A DNA stretch of 64,000 nucleotides from Xanthomonas hortorum pv. pelargonii (GCF_024499015.1 NZ_CP098604.1:3534001-3598000), one strand, 5' to 3'. Counted from the stretch's first letter, positions 9,206 to 21,868 are shown. The notes: a model not told the origin generated them from the sequence alone. Numbers and translations: made by a program.

Positions 9206-9445
9206 GATATTCTAGCAGGCGCGGGCGCCACGGCGTTCGGCATGCCGCTCTGCTGCGAGCATGCGACCGCACGCCTTGGCAGCATCGTTACGCTGCCGGA
9301 GCATTGCGATGCGAGTGCAGGCAGTCGCTGTGCTCAGCAGCGCGTGCACGCCTAGCTCGACGACGTTCTGCACGCACGCTGCAAGCTGTGCGCGATGCGT
9401 CTGCCCGGGCATGCTCGCGCAGCAAAGCAGGCAACTGTCTATGCT
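9206..9445. other. Non-coding gap between divergent receptor and LysR gene
   Basis: With the Fur box, the whole gap spans 9120-9445 (326 bp). Apart from the Fur-box match I see no convincing gene, terminator or repeat here. It probably holds the divergent promoters. Confidence 0.4.
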
Positions 9446-10384
9446 ATGCCGACCGCCATCGAACATCGCAGCTGCGGCACCGTGACCATCAAATTCGACC
9501 TCAACGATCTACAGGCATTTCGCGCGGTTGCCGAAAACGGCAGCTTTCGCCGCGCCGCCGAACGGATACGGATCACCCAGCCGGCGCTCAGCCGCAGGAT
9601 CGACAAACTCGAGTCGGCGTTGAACGTCAAGTTGTTCGAGCGTACGACGCGCAAGGTGGCGCTCACCACGGTCGGCCAGGCTTTCATGCCGCAGGTCGAG
9701 CGCATGCTCGACGATCTGGATCTGGCGTTGATGAGCATCGGCGATGCCGGATCGAGCAGGATGGGCACGGTGACCGTGGCGTGCGTGCCGTCTGCGGCGT
9801 ACTACTTCATGCCGCAGGCGATTCACGGGCTGCATCAGCTGTTTCCAAAAATCCGCATCCGGCTGTTCGACGGCAGCGCCAGTCATGTCAGTGCGGCAGT
9901 GGCCTCCGGCGAAGCGGATTTCGGCGTCAGCTTCAGCGGCAACCTGGCACCGGAGGTCGAGTTCGAGCCGCTGCTGCAGGAGCGCTATGTAATCGCATGC
10001 CGCCACGACCATCCCTTGTCCCGGCGCGAACAGGTCAGTTGGCAGGAAGCTTATGGCCACGACTACATCACGCTCGACAAGACATCGGGCAATCGGCTGG
10101 TGCTCGATCGGGCGCTGTCTGCCTTTACGCCGGACCGGCCCAGCATCTGCGAAACCCGCCATGTCACCACCTTGCTGGGGCTGGTGGAAGCAGGCGTCGG
10201 CATTGCCGCGGTTCCTTCGATCGCAATGCCCTCCCGCCCGCATCCGGTGCTGGCGGCGGTGCCGCTGGTCGAACCGGAGGTGGCGCGTAATGTCGGGATG
10301 CTCAAACGCCGTGGACGCACGCTGACACCTGCCGCGCTCGAACTGGCTGCACTGGTGCGACGGATGCCCGCGCGCTCACGGTGA
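9446..10384 (+). CDS. LysR-family transcriptional regulator
   Basis: A 312-residue LysR-type regulator. The N-terminal winged helix-turn-helix reads DLNDLQAFRAVAENGSFRRAAE, then ITQPALSRRIDKLE and LFERTTRKVALTTVG. A substrate-binding co-inducer domain follows, with GTVTVACVPSAAYYFMP and GLVEAGVGIAAVPS. The ATG at 9446 is used; a GTG at 9482 would begin just before the DNA-binding domain and is an alternative. The 3' end overlaps that of the convergent binding-protein gene by 9 bp. By position it probably regulates the MHS transporter/binding-protein pair, as TcuR-like regulators do for tricarballylate/citrate uptake (inference). Confidence 0.85.
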   Translation: MPTAIEHRSCGTVTIKFDLNDLQAFRAVAENGSFRRAAERIRITQPALSRRIDKLESALNVKLFERTTRKVALTTVGQAFMPQVERMLDDLDLALMSIGDAGSSRMGTVTVACVPSAAYYFMPQAIHGLHQLFPKIRIRLFDGSASHVSAAVASGEADFGVSFSGNLAPEVEFEPLLQERYVIACRHDHPLSRREQVSWQEAYGHDYITLDKTSGNRLVLDRALSAFTPDRPSICETRHVTTLLGLVEAGVGIAAVPSIAMPSRPHPVLAAVPLVEPEVARNVGMLKRRGRTLTPAALELAALVRRMPARSR

Positions 10385-11155
10385 GACCGGATCCAGCCCG
10401 GTCGCGCGCGCGACCGCTTGCGCCTCACGCGACTGCAGGTAGGCAAGCAGGCGCTTGGCCGCTTGCGGATGCGCCGCAGTGACCGGCACACCCGCCGCAT
10501 AGCGCGTGACCGACTGCAGCGGCTCGGGGATCTTGCCGACAAAATCCACGCCTGCCACCGGAAGCAGTTCGGCCACCTGCTGAAAGCCGAGCTGGTAGCT
10601 GCCGTTGGCCACCATCGCGCCCACCGGGATGCGCTCGATCTTGCGGCTCTTGGCCATCATCGGGCCTTCGATCTGCAGCCGCTTGAACAGCGTGGTCTCG
10701 ATGTAGACGCCACTGGCGCTGTCGGAATAGGCGACGGAATCGGCCTGCAGCAGCGCCTTCTTGAACTGTGCGACGTTGCCGATCTTCGGCTTGCGTGCGC
10801 CGCTGCGCACCACCATGCCGATCCTGGAATCGGCCAGCTCCACCCGCGATGCGGGGTCCACCACTCCTGCATCGATCAGCTTCTGCAGCGCACTGCCCAC
10901 CATGATCACCACATCGGCATGCTCACCGCGGGCGAGCCGGCTGGGAATGGATTGCGGCGTCTGGCCCATCGAAGGGCCGTGCAGCGTCTCGAGCGTCGTG
11001 CCGGTCTGCGTGCTGTACTGCGGGGCCAGGCGTTCGAAGGCGGCAGTGAAGCCGCCCGAGGTCATCACGGTCAGATCCTGCGCGCCTGCGGCCAACGGCA
11101 GCAGGGCAATGGCGACAACCGCACCCAGCCATTTTTTCCACACGGCCCGCATCAT
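10376..11155 (-). CDS. ModA-like periplasmic substrate-binding protein
   Basis: A 259-residue secreted protein. A signal peptide ([20 protein letters not shown]) is followed by a type-2 periplasmic binding fold: [20 protein letters not shown], then [15 protein letters not shown], then [12 protein letters not shown]. These are the hallmarks of the molybdate-binding (ModA/SBP_bac_11) superfamily. No modB/modC-like genes are next to it, so molybdate transport is unlikely. The start ATG at 11155 overlaps the stop of the upstream MHS transporter (ATGATG), implying translational coupling. Such ModA-like proteins are often found beside organic-acid transporters. They may bind the transported anion or a related metabolite (inference). 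Confidence 0.75.
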   Translation of the reverse strand: MMRAVWKKWLGAVVAIALLPLAAGAQDLTVMTSGGFTAAFERLAPQYSTQTGTTLETLHGPSMGQTPQSIPSRLARGEHADVVIMVGSALQKLIDAGVVDPASRVELADSRIGMVVRSGARKPKIGNVAQFKKALLQADSVAYSDSASGVYIETTLFKRLQIEGPMMAKSRKIERIPVGAMVANGSYQLGFQQVAELLPVAGVDFVGKIPEPLQSVTRYAAGVPVTAAHPQAAKRLLAYLQSREAQAVARATGLDPVSP

Positions 11156-12474
11156 TTCGCCGCTCCCGCAGCAGCATCGAGGCCGGTCGCTGTCGCTGCG
11201 TTGCCATGGCGTCGGTAGAGAAACAGCGTTGCCATCAGCGCGCACACAGACGCGAACACCAGCCAGTAGCCAGGGGCGGCCTTATCGCCGGTGACATGGA
11301 TCAACCAGGTGGACATCACCGGCGTAAAGCCGCCAAAGACCGCCGTGGCCAGGCTGTAGGCGAGCGAAAATCCCGCCACCCGTACATGCGCCGGCATGAG
11401 TTCGGTGAGCGCAGGAATCATGGCGCCGTTGTAGATGCCGTAGATGAAGGACAGCCACAGCAGCGCCTGCAACATGTGCGCAAAACTCGGTGCGGCGGCC
11501 AGGAACGCGAGTACCGGATACGCGCTCAGTACGCACACCACCGACATGGTCACCAGCAGCGGTTTGCGGCCGAACCGGTCGCTGAGCGCACCGCCGATCG
11601 GCAGCCAGATGAAGTTGGAGATGCCGACCAGCAGCGTCACGATCAAAGCGTCGCCGGTGCTGAGTTTGAGCACGCTCTTGCCGAAGGTCGGTGCGTAGAC
11701 GGTGATCAGATAGAACGCGGTCGTGGTCAGCGCCACCATCAACCCGCCGGCGATCACGGTGCCGGCATTGTTGGCCAGCCCGCGCATCACCTGCTGCATC
11801 GTGACGCGCTGCGTGCGCTGCGCGAACGCCGCAGTCTCTTCCAGGCTGCGCCGCAGCAAGAAGATGAAGGGGATGATGACGCAACCGATGGCAAAGGGAA
11901 TCCGCCAGCCCCATTGCGCCAGATCCTGCGGCGCCATGAGCTGGTTGAGCGCATACCCGATGGCTGCCGCAGCGACGATGGCCACCTGCTGGCTGGCCGA
12001 TTGCCAACTCGCATAGAAGCCACGCCGCCCCAGCGTCGCCATCTCGGCCAGATACACCGACACGCCGCCCATTTCGGCACCCGCCGAAAAGCCTTGCAGC
12101 AACCGCCCGAGCAATACCAAGGCCGGTGCCCACAAACCGATGCTGGCATAGCCGGGCACCAGCACGATCAGGACGGTGCCGCTGGCCATGATTGCCAGGG
12201 TGACGATCAGGCCCTTGCGGCGGCCCACATCATCGATATACGCGCCCAGGATCACTGCACCCAGTGGACGCATCAGAAAGCCTGCGCCAAACACGGCGAA
12301 GGTCATCATCAACGAAGCGAATTCGTTGTTTGCCGGGAAGAACACCGCGGCGATCTGCGTTGCGTAGAAACCGAACAGGAAAAAGTCGAACTGCTCAAGG
12401 AAATTGCCCGAGGTCACCCTCAGCACCATTCCCAGTTTCGACTGCCCCTTTGCCTCAAGGTTGGAAGTCTGCAT
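11152..12474 (-). CDS. MHS-family MFS transporter, citrate/tricarballylate:H+ symporter type
   Basis: A 440-residue major facilitator protein with 12 predicted membrane helices. Metabolite:H+ symporter signatures are present: [16 protein letters not shown] in helix 1, the loop motif [30 protein letters not shown] in helix 4, and [14 protein letters not shown] after helix 8. It is closest to the CitA/TcuC citrate and tricarballylate branch. The ATG at 12474 is supported by GGAGGG six bases upstream. The stop overlaps the start of the ModA-like gene. Together with CitMHS at 13-1341 and DctA at 18013-19359, it gives the segment three separate organic-acid importers. Confidence 0.87.
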   Translation of the reverse strand: MQTSNLEAKGQSKLGMVLRVTSGNFLEQFDFFLFGFYATQIAAVFFPANNEFASLMMTFAVFGAGFLMRPLGAVILGAYIDDVGRRKGLIVTLAIMASGTVLIVLVPGYASIGLWAPALVLLGRLLQGFSAGAEMGGVSVYLAEMATLGRRGFYASWQSASQQVAIVAAAAIGYALNQLMAPQDLAQWGWRIPFAIGCVIIPFIFLLRRSLEETAAFAQRTQRVTMQQVMRGLANNAGTVIAGGLMVALTTTAFYLITVYAPTFGKSVLKLSTGDALIVTLLVGISNFIWLPIGGALSDRFGRKPLLVTMSVVCVLSAYPVLAFLAAAPSFAHMLQALLWLSFIYGIYNGAMIPALTELMPAHVRVAGFSLAYSLATAVFGGFTPVMSTWLIHVTGDKAAPGYWLVFASVCALMATLFLYRRHGNAATATGLDAAAGAAK

Positions 12475-12714
12475 AGATCGCCCTCCACGACAGGTATGCA
12501 TGTGCGGAACATCTGAGGCGATCGATTCTGGTGGAGATGGCCGATGTTGATAATTGCTGCTTTCTCATCGACTGATGCAGGTTGAACATCAGCACGCACT
12601 GCAGCGGTGCTCGGCTCCCACGCGCGTCGATGCGGCAGTCGCGACGCGTGCGGTAGCTGCGGCCAGAGATGCCGCCGGGCGCTGGCGCTTATCGAGCCTG
12701 GCGGTGGTGCGTGG
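12475..12714. other. Intergenic gap without a visible gene
   Basis: 240 bp between the MHS transporter and the DUF1460 gene. No convincing coding sequence, hairpin terminator or repeat was found. Confidence 0.4.
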
Positions 12715-13551
12715 TCACTTCTTGGCCCGATAGACAATGATGCCCGGGGTTCTCGCGACATACTCCATGAACGGAGAGTCCACGACTTTCATGTTTTCCT
12801 TGCGGGATGAGGCGTTGCGCAGCATCGGACCCTTGTCGGTCATGATGAAAAACCCGACGTGGGTGACGTCCAGCCCAGCCAGAGGCGTGTAGATGCCGAT
12901 GTAGTCGCCGGTGCGAAGCCGGCTGACAACCGTGCTGTCGACGCGTTCGGTGGGAATGTAAGTGATGGTCCGGTCAACCACCGGCAGTCCTGGAAGATAA
13001 TTGCTGCCATCGGCTTTTCGGTTGAGCGTTTTGGTGACGCTGACGGCATTGGGGCTGACCACTGCGGTGATATCGGTGGCGAGTTCGTACGGTCTGTTGG
13101 CCCAATCGGTGAAGAAATGCTTGCGATGGGTAAAGCTGACAACGCCCTCGACGTAGCGGGTCAGCACCAGGTGATTGACGAAATCCTGCTGTGAGTAAGC
13201 CTTTCGCGCGGCCTCGACGTAGTCCAGATAAGTGAGGCAGTCCAATCCGGTGAAGTCGATGATCAGTTTCTCTGGCGTGGTGGCCGAGCCCTGCAAGACA
13301 TGGTCGCGGTAGGGCGTGCCTAGAAATTCTGCCGAGATCGCGTCGATCAGGTGGCCCGGGCTTAATCCCCTATGGTTTGAGGCCTGATCCACCACGGCAT
13401 TCAATTTATTGACCGTGTAGGGATCCATGGTCGCGCGCGATGGGGGCGCTGGCTGCGTGACGCCGGAGGACGTTTCCGCCTGCGCTGGAAATCCCCCTGC
13501 GCAGCTCGCAAAGAGCAGTGACATCAGCAGCGGTAGCGTTGTCTTGAACAT
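12715..13551 (-). CDS. DUF1460 / NlpC-P60-like putative peptidase, exported
   Basis: A 278-residue protein with an N-terminal signal; LFASC at residues 13-17 is a marginal lipobox, so it may be a lipoprotein. It matches the DUF1460 (amidase-like) group of papain-fold cell-wall enzymes. The candidate catalytic Cys is C105 in the motif IDFTGLDCLTYLDYVEA and the candidate His is H231 in LDVTHVGFF. A role in murein peptide cleavage or recycling is inferred from the fold. The ATG at 13551 is chosen because earlier in-frame residues are not signal-like. The gene is visibly less GC-biased than its neighbours, a hint of horizontal acquisition. It is not clearly in an operon with the sensor kinase upstream. 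Confidence 0.75.
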   Translation of the reverse strand: MFKTTLPLLMSLLFASCAGGFPAQAETSSGVTQPAPPSRATMDPYTVNKLNAVVDQASNHRGLSPGHLIDAISAEFLGTPYRDHVLQGSATTPEKLIIDFTGLDCLTYLDYVEAARKAYSQQDFVNHLVLTRYVEGVVSFTHRKHFFTDWANRPYELATDITAVVSPNAVSVTKTLNRKADGSNYLPGLPVVDRTITYIPTERVDSTVVSRLRTGDYIGIYTPLAGLDVTHVGFFIMTDKGPMLRNASSRKENMKVVDSPFMEYVARTPGIIVYRAKK

Positions 13552-13669
13552 CGCATTTCCAGCTTTCGGGGGCAGGCTGAAATGGTCGAGCAGATTATGA
13601 GTTGCTGCACCAGCGATCACGAAGCCGTGCTGCACGATCCGAACGTGGCATGTGTGGCCACGGGCAGCA

Positions 13670-16315
13670 TCACCCACGCCGCAGCAACATCTGCGTCACC
13701 AGCGCACGCAGTGCCGGCGGGCGCACTGGTTTGGACAACAATCCCCAGCCCAGGTCCAGCGCATGCTCGCGCAGCGCGGGATCGGGTTCTGCGGTGACTA
13801 AAATTACGCGCGGTTCGCGTTGCCAGCGTTGCACCAACTGCGGCAGCAACATGGGGCCGTAGTGCTCGCCCATGCGCACGTCCAGCAACAGCAGTTCCGG
13901 CACCTCGTCGGCGTTGGCGGCGGCCAATGCATCGTCGGGGCCACCGGCAAAATCGACCCGGCATTCCCAGCGTTCGAGCAAGACGCGCGTGGCTTCGCAC
14001 AGGCGTGGCTCATCGTCCACGCACCAGACGCGGCAGCCGTGCAGAATCGGGTCGTTGGCGTTTTCTGCAGTGGTGGTGGGCGGCGGCAATTGCTTGGCGA
14101 TGGCGGCACGCTCGCCCAGCGGCAGCGTTACCGAAAATACGCTTCCGCTCCCCAGCGTGGAGTGCAGGCCGATGCGGTGACCGAGCAGGCGGCCGATGCG
14201 TTCGACGATGGCAAGCCCCAGGCCGGCGCCGCGATCGTTGGCCACGCCGTCGTCCAGACGGCGGAATTCTTCGAAGATTTCGTGTTGCAGTGTTTCGGGA
14301 ATGCCGGGCCCTTGATCGTGCACTTCGATGCGCAGCCAGCCGCCACGGTGACGACAGCCGATCAGCACCCGCCCACGCGGGGTGTAGCGGATGGCATTGG
14401 AGAGAAAGTTCTGCAGGATGCGCCGCAGCAGGTTTTCATCGCTCAACACCACCGCCGAGGTGGGCACCCAATCCAGCACCAGGCCGCGGTCTTCGGCCAG
14501 GATGCCGAACTCGCGTGCCAGCGTTTCCAGCAACGGGGCAATGGCGAAATCGCGCACCTGGGTTTTCAGGCTGCCCGCTTCCAGCCGCGAGATATCCAGC
14601 AGGCTGTTGAGGATGGCGTCCTGCGCGGCCAGCGCGCCTTCGATGTTGTCGACCACGCGCGCGCTGCCGGTCTCGCGCACCTGGCCACGCAACACCGAGA
14701 CGAACATGCGCGCGGCGTTGAGCGGCTGCAGCAGGTCGTGCACGGCCGAGGCGACGAAGCGGGTCTTGTAGCGATTGGCGCTCTCGGCCTCGCGCTTGGC
14801 GGCGGCCAGGTCGCGAGTGCGTTCGGCCACGCGGTGTTCCAGCGCGTCGGCCAACGAGCGCAGTTCGCGTGCGGCATTCTTGTAGCTGGTGATGTCGGCG
14901 TAACTGGTGACGAAGCCGCCATCGGGCAGCGGATTGCCGCGGATTTCCAGCACCGTGCCGTCTTCCTTCTCGCTCTCGCGCATATGCGGTTTGCCGCTGC
15001 GCAAGTGGTTCAAGCGGCGCTCGATCGCCGCTTCGATCGGTCCGGGACCGAGCAGGCCGCGGCGTGCGTTGAAGCGGAACAGGTCTTCGATCGGGCGGCC
15101 GATCTTGAGCAACTCGGGCGGGAAGCGGAACAGTTCCACGTAGCGCGAATTCCACGCCACCAGATTGAGCGCATCGTCGATCACCACCACGCCTTGCGGC
15201 AGGTGTTCCAGGCTGCGGCTCAAGCCCGCATTGGCCTGCTGCGCGGCGGTGACCACGCCATCCTGGGCGGTGCGCAGTTCTTCGGCGTGTTGTTGCAGCA
15301 GTGTTTCCAGTTCGTCCCGGCTGCGCTGACGCAAAGCCGCCAGCCGCCGCCGTTGCTGCACGAACAACCACAGCAAGGCCAGTGCCAGCCATGCACCGGC
15401 GGCGGCAATCGCAGCGGCGCGCCCGGCCGCCGCGCTGGCGCGGGTGTCGTGCAGCAGATGCAGGCGCCAACCGCTTTCGGGCACCTCCAGGGTCTGCCAC
15501 AACACCGGGCCGGCGAGCGCTGGCTCGCGCACCTCGGCCAATACGCCGCCGTTGCCGGTCTGCTCGATCAGCCGGCGCCGCAGCGGCAGCAATCCCTGGT
15601 CGGCGTATTGGCGGGTGCTCTGCAATTCGCTGCGATCGCGCAGGCTCAACGGTGCCAGCATGCGATAGCGCCACTCGGGGCGGCTGGCCAGAAACACCAC
15701 GTCGTGCGCATCGGAGGCCAGCACGATGTCCGGGGTCTGCAGCCATTCGCGTTCCAGTGCGGCCAGCGCGATCTTGATCACCACCACGCCCTGCACCTGG
15801 CCGGCAGAGTCGACGATCGCCTGCGAGAGGAAATACCCCGGCTCGCTGGTGGTCATGCCGATGCCGTAGAAGCTGCCGCTGCCGGTGGCCAGTGCCTGCT
15901 GGTAATAAGGGCGGAACGCGTAGTCCACGCCCACATTGCTGCGCGGCGCGCGCCAGTTGCTGGCCGCCAACGCGATACCACTGCGGTCGATCACCGTCAG
16001 CGTGGACGATTGGGTGACGTTGTTGGCGCGTTCGAGTTTGTCGTTGAGCTGTTCCACCTGCGCGGCCGACAACGGCCCGGACACCGCAGCGCGCAACTCC
16101 GGGTCCAGCGCCAGAATCTGCGGCAAGGTGCGATAACGATCGATACGCTGCTGCAAGGCCTGCGCATACAGCTGCAGCTGACGCCGCACGGTGGCGCTTT
16201 CGTCGCGCAAGGCGTTCTGCTCGACAAAATGCCCGGCCGCGAACATGGCCACCAACATGCCGCCCAATACGATGGACAGCGTGAACAGCAGGCGGCGGCG
16301 TTGCGAGGCGTACAT
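13670..16315 (-). CDS. Hybrid sensor histidine kinase with Cache, PAS and receiver domains
   Basis: An 881-residue inner-membrane sensor. Membrane segment 1 lies near residues 10-30, then a periplasmic Cache-like domain with PYYQQALATGSGSFYGIGMTT, then a second membrane segment near 295-315 and a coiled coil. A PAS domain (about 365-470, GVVVIDDALNLVAWN) precedes a second coiled coil. The H-box SAVHDLLQPLNAARMF has H526. The ATPase motifs are DQGPGIP and GAGLGLAIV. The C-terminal receiver has D812 (LLLLDVRMGEHYG). The H-box variant HDLLQPLNA is typical of NahK/ErcS-type kinases. It lies upstream of DUF1460 and downstream of a porin gene on the same strand. Ligand and partner are unknown; the NarL-type regulator at 6246-6884 is one candidate. 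Confidence 0.87.
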   Translation of the reverse strand: MYASQRRRLLFTLSIVLGGMLVAMFAAGHFVEQNALRDESATVRRQLQLYAQALQQRIDRYRTLPQILALDPELRAAVSGPLSAAQVEQLNDKLERANNVTQSSTLTVIDRSGIALAASNWRAPRSNVGVDYAFRPYYQQALATGSGSFYGIGMTTSEPGYFLSQAIVDSAGQVQGVVVIKIALAALEREWLQTPDIVLASDAHDVVFLASRPEWRYRMLAPLSLRDRSELQSTRQYADQGLLPLRRRLIEQTGNGGVLAEVREPALAGPVLWQTLEVPESGWRLHLLHDTRASAAAGRAAAIAAAGAWLALALLWLFVQQRRRLAALRQRSRDELETLLQQHAEELRTAQDGVVTAAQQANAGLSRSLEHLPQGVVVIDDALNLVAWNSRYVELFRFPPELLKIGRPIEDLFRFNARRGLLGPGPIEAAIERRLNHLRSGKPHMRESEKEDGTVLEIRGNPLPDGGFVTSYADITSYKNAARELRSLADALEHRVAERTRDLAAAKREAESANRYKTRFVASAVHDLLQPLNAARMFVSVLRGQVRETGSARVVDNIEGALAAQDAILNSLLDISRLEAGSLKTQVRDFAIAPLLETLAREFGILAEDRGLVLDWVPTSAVVLSDENLLRRILQNFLSNAIRYTPRGRVLIGCRHRGGWLRIEVHDQGPGIPETLQHEIFEEFRRLDDGVANDRGAGLGLAIVERIGRLLGHRIGLHSTLGSGSVFSVTLPLGERAAIAKQLPPPTTTAENANDPILHGCRVWCVDDEPRLCEATRVLLERWECRVDFAGGPDDALAAANADEVPELLLLDVRMGEHYGPMLLPQLVQRWQREPRVILVTAEPDPALREHALDLGWGLLSKPVRPPALRALVTQMLLRRG

Positions 16316-16420
16316 GCGGCAAGTATGGCGGTGCGCCGGTATATCGCGCAGCTATCGCCGTGGATATCCGCACCGACGACAGCCCCACATGACCACCAAA
16401 CAAGCCCCCGACAAACGACT

Positions 16421-16450
16421 GCGGCCGCATCCTCGGAAGGATGCGGCCGC
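16421..16450 (-). terminator. Perfect 13-bp stem hairpin downstream of the porin gene
   Basis: Arms 16421-16433 and 16438-16450 are perfectly complementary (GCGGCCGCATCCT) around the loop CGGA. It lies 104 bp past the stop of the porin gene read leftward, so it could terminate that transcript or shield the downstream kinase promoter. There is no strong U-tract. A second hairpin (16506-16514 with 16531-16539, AGGCAACGC arms) lies closer to the porin stop. Confidence 0.55.
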
Positions 16451-16553
16451 ATAGGCACACACGCTGGTGTGCGTTACAGCATCACTGCGTTGAAGCGGCC
16501 AACCAAGGCAACGCGCGGCCAATCAGGCCTGCGTTGCCTCTGCTCAACAGCGC

Positions 16554-17726
16554 TTAAAACTGCACCTGCGCACGCAGTTCCATCACGTGCGGGGTCTCAT
16601 GCACGCCATTGCGCGCGGAATCCACCCAGCTGTAGTTGGCCTGCATCTTGAAGTGGCTGGTGAGGTACCAGTTGGCGCCAATGGTGGTGTCGTGCTGGCG
16701 GCCGCCGTGGACGTTGTTGTCCTCCAGATTCAGACGGCTGTAACGGGCGGTCAGCTCGACCGCGCCGTAGTCGTGCGCCGGCTTGATATTGCCCGGGACG
16801 CCGCCGGCATAGGTGCGCGACTCGCCGGTCAGCGACCAGGTGCCGTAGAGGTACTGGCCCTGCGCGATGAAGTGCGGCTGGCCGGCATTACGCGCCACTT
16901 CGGCACGCAGCGCTTCGCTCTGCAGCGAGAACGGGCCGTGGATCCACACCGCTTCCACGCCGGTACGGATCACGTGATCCACATCGAGGATGGTGCCGGT
17001 GTCGATCAGACGCACGTCGGTCAGGCCGGCTTCCGGGCGGGCACGCAGGCGCACGCGCGGGCTGAAGGACACGCCGCGGCCGTCGCTGAAGCCGCGCGGG
17101 TTTTCGACCGAGCCGGCGATACCCAGATGCAGCACGTCGCCTTCGGCCTTGAACGGGGTCCATGCCGCATGCACGGCCTGGGTGGTGCCCGGGTTGTCGC
17201 CCTGCAGATCCTGGCCGCCGTACGCGCCGGCCTGCAGCAGGTACTGCTGACGCTCCAGCGTCCACTCCACACCGGTGCGGCGGCCCTGGAACACGGCCTG
17301 CACCGGCAGGCCCAGTTCCATGAAGCTGCCCGCACGCGAGCTCTGCACCGCTTCCAGACCCACCGGCACCTTCATGTAGCCCAGCCGCACGCGACCGTAA
17401 TCCTGGCCCAGCAGCGCCTTGGTCTCGAAGCGGAAGAACACGTCCAGCCACAGCTTGGCTTCGAAGTCGAAATACACCATGGCGTCGTAGGCGCCCTTCT
17501 TCTTGAGGGTGGCGCCGAATTCCTTGCGGCGGAAGTCGGTGCGGTCTTCCAGGCGGTCGTCGCCGGAGAAGTTGTTGTCGTCGTAGGCGTAGTTGCCGGT
17601 CAGACCCAGCTCGGTGCCATCACCGAAGGTGTACTTGGTCGGCCAGTTTTCGATCGAGGTGGCCGCATTGGCGGCAGCGGGCGCGGCGGCGATGGCCAAC
17701 GCAAGAACGAGCGGATTGAGGCGCAT
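16554..17726 (-). CDS. OprO/OprP-type porin
   Basis: A 390-residue outer-membrane porin. The signal peptide ends near AAANAATS. The middle has GQDYGRVRLGYMKVPVGLEAVQSS, and the barrel ends LRAQVQF with a terminal Phe. It is a paralogue of the porin at 1456-2649 and shares the C-terminal pattern around TTIGANWYLTSHFKMQANY. Family members form anion-selective trimers for phosphate or polyphosphate. The true substrate here is unknown. The ATG at 17726 is used because it starts immediately before the signal peptide; an ATG at 17825 is in frame but improbable. Hairpins downstream (16421-16539) isolate it from the kinase gene. Confidence 0.85.
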   Translation of the reverse strand: MRLNPLVLALAIAAAPAAANAATSIENWPTKYTFGDGTELGLTGNYAYDDNNFSGDDRLEDRTDFRRKEFGATLKKKGAYDAMVYFDFEAKLWLDVFFRFETKALLGQDYGRVRLGYMKVPVGLEAVQSSRAGSFMELGLPVQAVFQGRRTGVEWTLERQQYLLQAGAYGGQDLQGDNPGTTQAVHAAWTPFKAEGDVLHLGIAGSVENPRGFSDGRGVSFSPRVRLRARPEAGLTDVRLIDTGTILDVDHVIRTGVEAVWIHGPFSLQSEALRAEVARNAGQPHFIAQGQYLYGTWSLTGESRTYAGGVPGNIKPAHDYGAVELTARYSRLNLEDNNVHGGRQHDTTIGANWYLTSHFKMQANYSWVDSARNGVHETPHVMELRAQVQF

Positions 17727-18012
17727 AGGAATGATCTTCGGCAATGAGAAGGGGCCGGGCGTCCTGCCATGGCGGTCGCAATGAACAGCTTCAGCAAGCG
17801 CGCAGGTTCCGGGCATCGAACGCACAGGGAAACGTTGTCTGTGTTAAACGAAATTAACGGCCGGCGGTGGCGCCGCTGAAGTGTAAGACGGCGTTCAGCC
17901 CGCGGACAGTGCGTAGTACCAATGGGCTATCGGCCCTGGCTGTGACGTGCGGCCAGAATGCGTGCACCGGGTGCCTGCTCAGGCGCCCTCTATGTTCCCT
18001 CGGAGTGGTGTC

Positions 18013-19359
18013 ATGCACATCAGCAAGCCTGCCGGCCCGTTGCCGGCGTCCGTCCCCTTCTACCGCCAGCTGTACTTCCAGGTGGTGGTGGCGATCGTCC
18101 TGGGCGCCTTGCTCGGCCATTTCGAGCCGGCCTTCGCCGAAAGCCTCAAGCCGTTGGGCGACGCCTTCATCAAGCTGGTGAAGATGATCATCGCCCCGGT
18201 GATCTTCCTGACCATCGTCACCGGCATCGCCGGCATGACCCATCTCAAGACGGTGGGCCGGGTGTTCGCCAAGTCGATGGCCTACTTTTTGTTCTTCTCC
18301 ACGCTGGCGTTGATCGTGGGCATGATCGTGGCGCACGTGGTGCAGCCCGGCGCCGGCATGAACATCAACCCGGTCGAGCTGGATCAGAGCGCGGTCAACA
18401 CCTACGTGCAGAAGTCGCACGAGCTGAGCCTGGTCGGCTTCCTGATGGACATCATCCCGGCCACGCTGGTCAGCGCCTTCGTCGATGGCAACATCCTGCA
18501 GGTGCTGTTTGTGGCGGTGCTGTTCGGGATCGCGCTGGCCCTGGTCGGCGAGCGCGGCCGCCCGGTGTTGAGCTTTCTGGAAGCGCTGACCGCCCCGGTG
18601 TTCCGTCTGGTGCACATGTTGATGAGGGCCGCGCCGATCGGTGCGTTCGGTGCGATCGCCTTCACCATCGGCAAGTACGGGCTGGAATCGCTGGTCAATC
18701 TGGCCTGGCTGGTGGGTTCGTTCTATGTGACCTCGCTGTTCTTCGTGCTGGTGATCCTGGGCATTGTTTGTCGCCTGTGCGGCTTTTCGGTGCTCAAGCT
18801 GATCCGCTATCTCAAGGCCGAGCTGCTGCTGGTGCTGGGCACCTCCTCGTCGGAGTCGGCACTGCCGTCGCTGATGGAAAAGATGGAAAAGGCCGGCTGC
18901 GAGAAGTCGGTGGTGGGCCTGGTGGTGCCGACCGGCTATTCGTTCAATCTGGACGGCACCAACATCTACATGACCCTGGCCGCATTGTTCATCGCCCAGG
19001 CCACCAACGTGGACCTGACCCTGGGCCAGCAGATCACCTTGCTGGCGGTGGCGATGCTCAGCTCCAAGGGCGCGGCCGGCGTGACCGGTGCCGGCTTCAT
19101 CACCCTGGCGGCCACGCTGTCGGTGGTGCCGGACGTGCCGGTGGCCGGCATGGCGCTGATCCTGGGCGTGGACCGCTTCATGAGCGAGTGCCGCTCGCTG
19201 ACCAACTTCATCGGCAATGCGGTCGCCACCGTGGTGGTGTCGCGCTGGGAAAATGCGCTGGACCGCGACCAGTTGAAGCTGGTGCTGGATGGCGGTTCGC
19301 CGCCGCTGCAGGCGCCGGTGGCCTCGACCGACGTCGTCGCCCCGATCAGCGCGCGCTGA
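18013..19359 (+). CDS. dctA: C4-dicarboxylate transport protein DctA
   Basis: A 448-residue member of the dicarboxylate/amino acid:cation symporter family that imports succinate, fumarate and malate with protons. Characteristic motifs are [20 protein letters not shown], the serine-rich re-entrant loop [17 protein letters not shown] and the substrate/ion-binding segment [19 protein letters not shown]. The ATG at 18013 has GGAG 7 nt upstream; an in-frame ATG at 17947 has no such support. A strong terminator follows at 19369-19415, so dctA is probably monocistronic. The malic enzyme gene 200 bp further on would convert the imported malate to pyruvate. Confidence 0.96.
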   Translation: MHISKPAGPLPASVPFYRQLYFQVVVAIVLGALLGHFEPAFAESLKPLGDAFIKLVKMIIAPVIFLTIVTGIAGMTHLKTVGRVFAKSMAYFLFFSTLALIVGMIVAHVVQPGAGMNINPVELDQSAVNTYVQKSHELSLVGFLMDIIPATLVSAFVDGNILQVLFVAVLFGIALALVGERGRPVLSFLEALTAPVFRLVHMLMRAAPIGAFGAIAFTIGKYGLESLVNLAWLVGSFYVTSLFFVLVILGIVCRLCGFSVLKLIRYLKAELLLVLGTSSSESALPSLMEKMEKAGCEKSVVGLVVPTGYSFNLDGTNIYMTLAALFIAQATNVDLTLGQQITLLAVAMLSSKGAAGVTGAGFITLAATLSVVPDVPVAGMALILGVDRFMSECRSLTNFIGNAVATVVVSRWENALDRDQLKLVLDGGSPPLQAPVASTDVVAPISAR

Positions 19360-19368
19360 TTCTTCCTG

Positions 19369-19415
19369 CGGCCCTGTATTCCGCCGGTGATGCCGGCGGG
19401 ATACAGGGCCGTTTT
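19369..19415 (+). terminator. Intrinsic terminator of dctA
   Basis: Arms 19369-19387 and 19393-19411 form a 19-bp stem with one G-T pair, loop TGATG, followed by TTTT at 19412-19415. It lies 10 bp after the dctA stop codon. Confidence 0.9.
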
Positions 19416-19558
19416 CGCTTTGAGCCAGACCCCGGCCGCAGCGCACGACGCGCTGCAGCATGCAATCTCCCTGCCGCGCTGACAGCTGCGCGACAGGCCC
19501 TTGTTCAGGCAGGAGGGTAGAATTCAGCCCTCCTGCGCCTTCGAGACTCACACAGCCG

Positions 19559-21868
<2,310 letters not shown>

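Noticed and set aside
10376..11155. Molybdate transporter component ModA
   Set aside because: The fold fits but modB and modC are missing and the coupling is to an organic-acid symporter, so a true molybdate role was not called.
13820..16651. 943-codon plus-strand frame opposite the hybrid kinase
   Set aside because: The kinase frame has intact catalytic motifs. The opposite frame is a GC-rich shadow with no domain.
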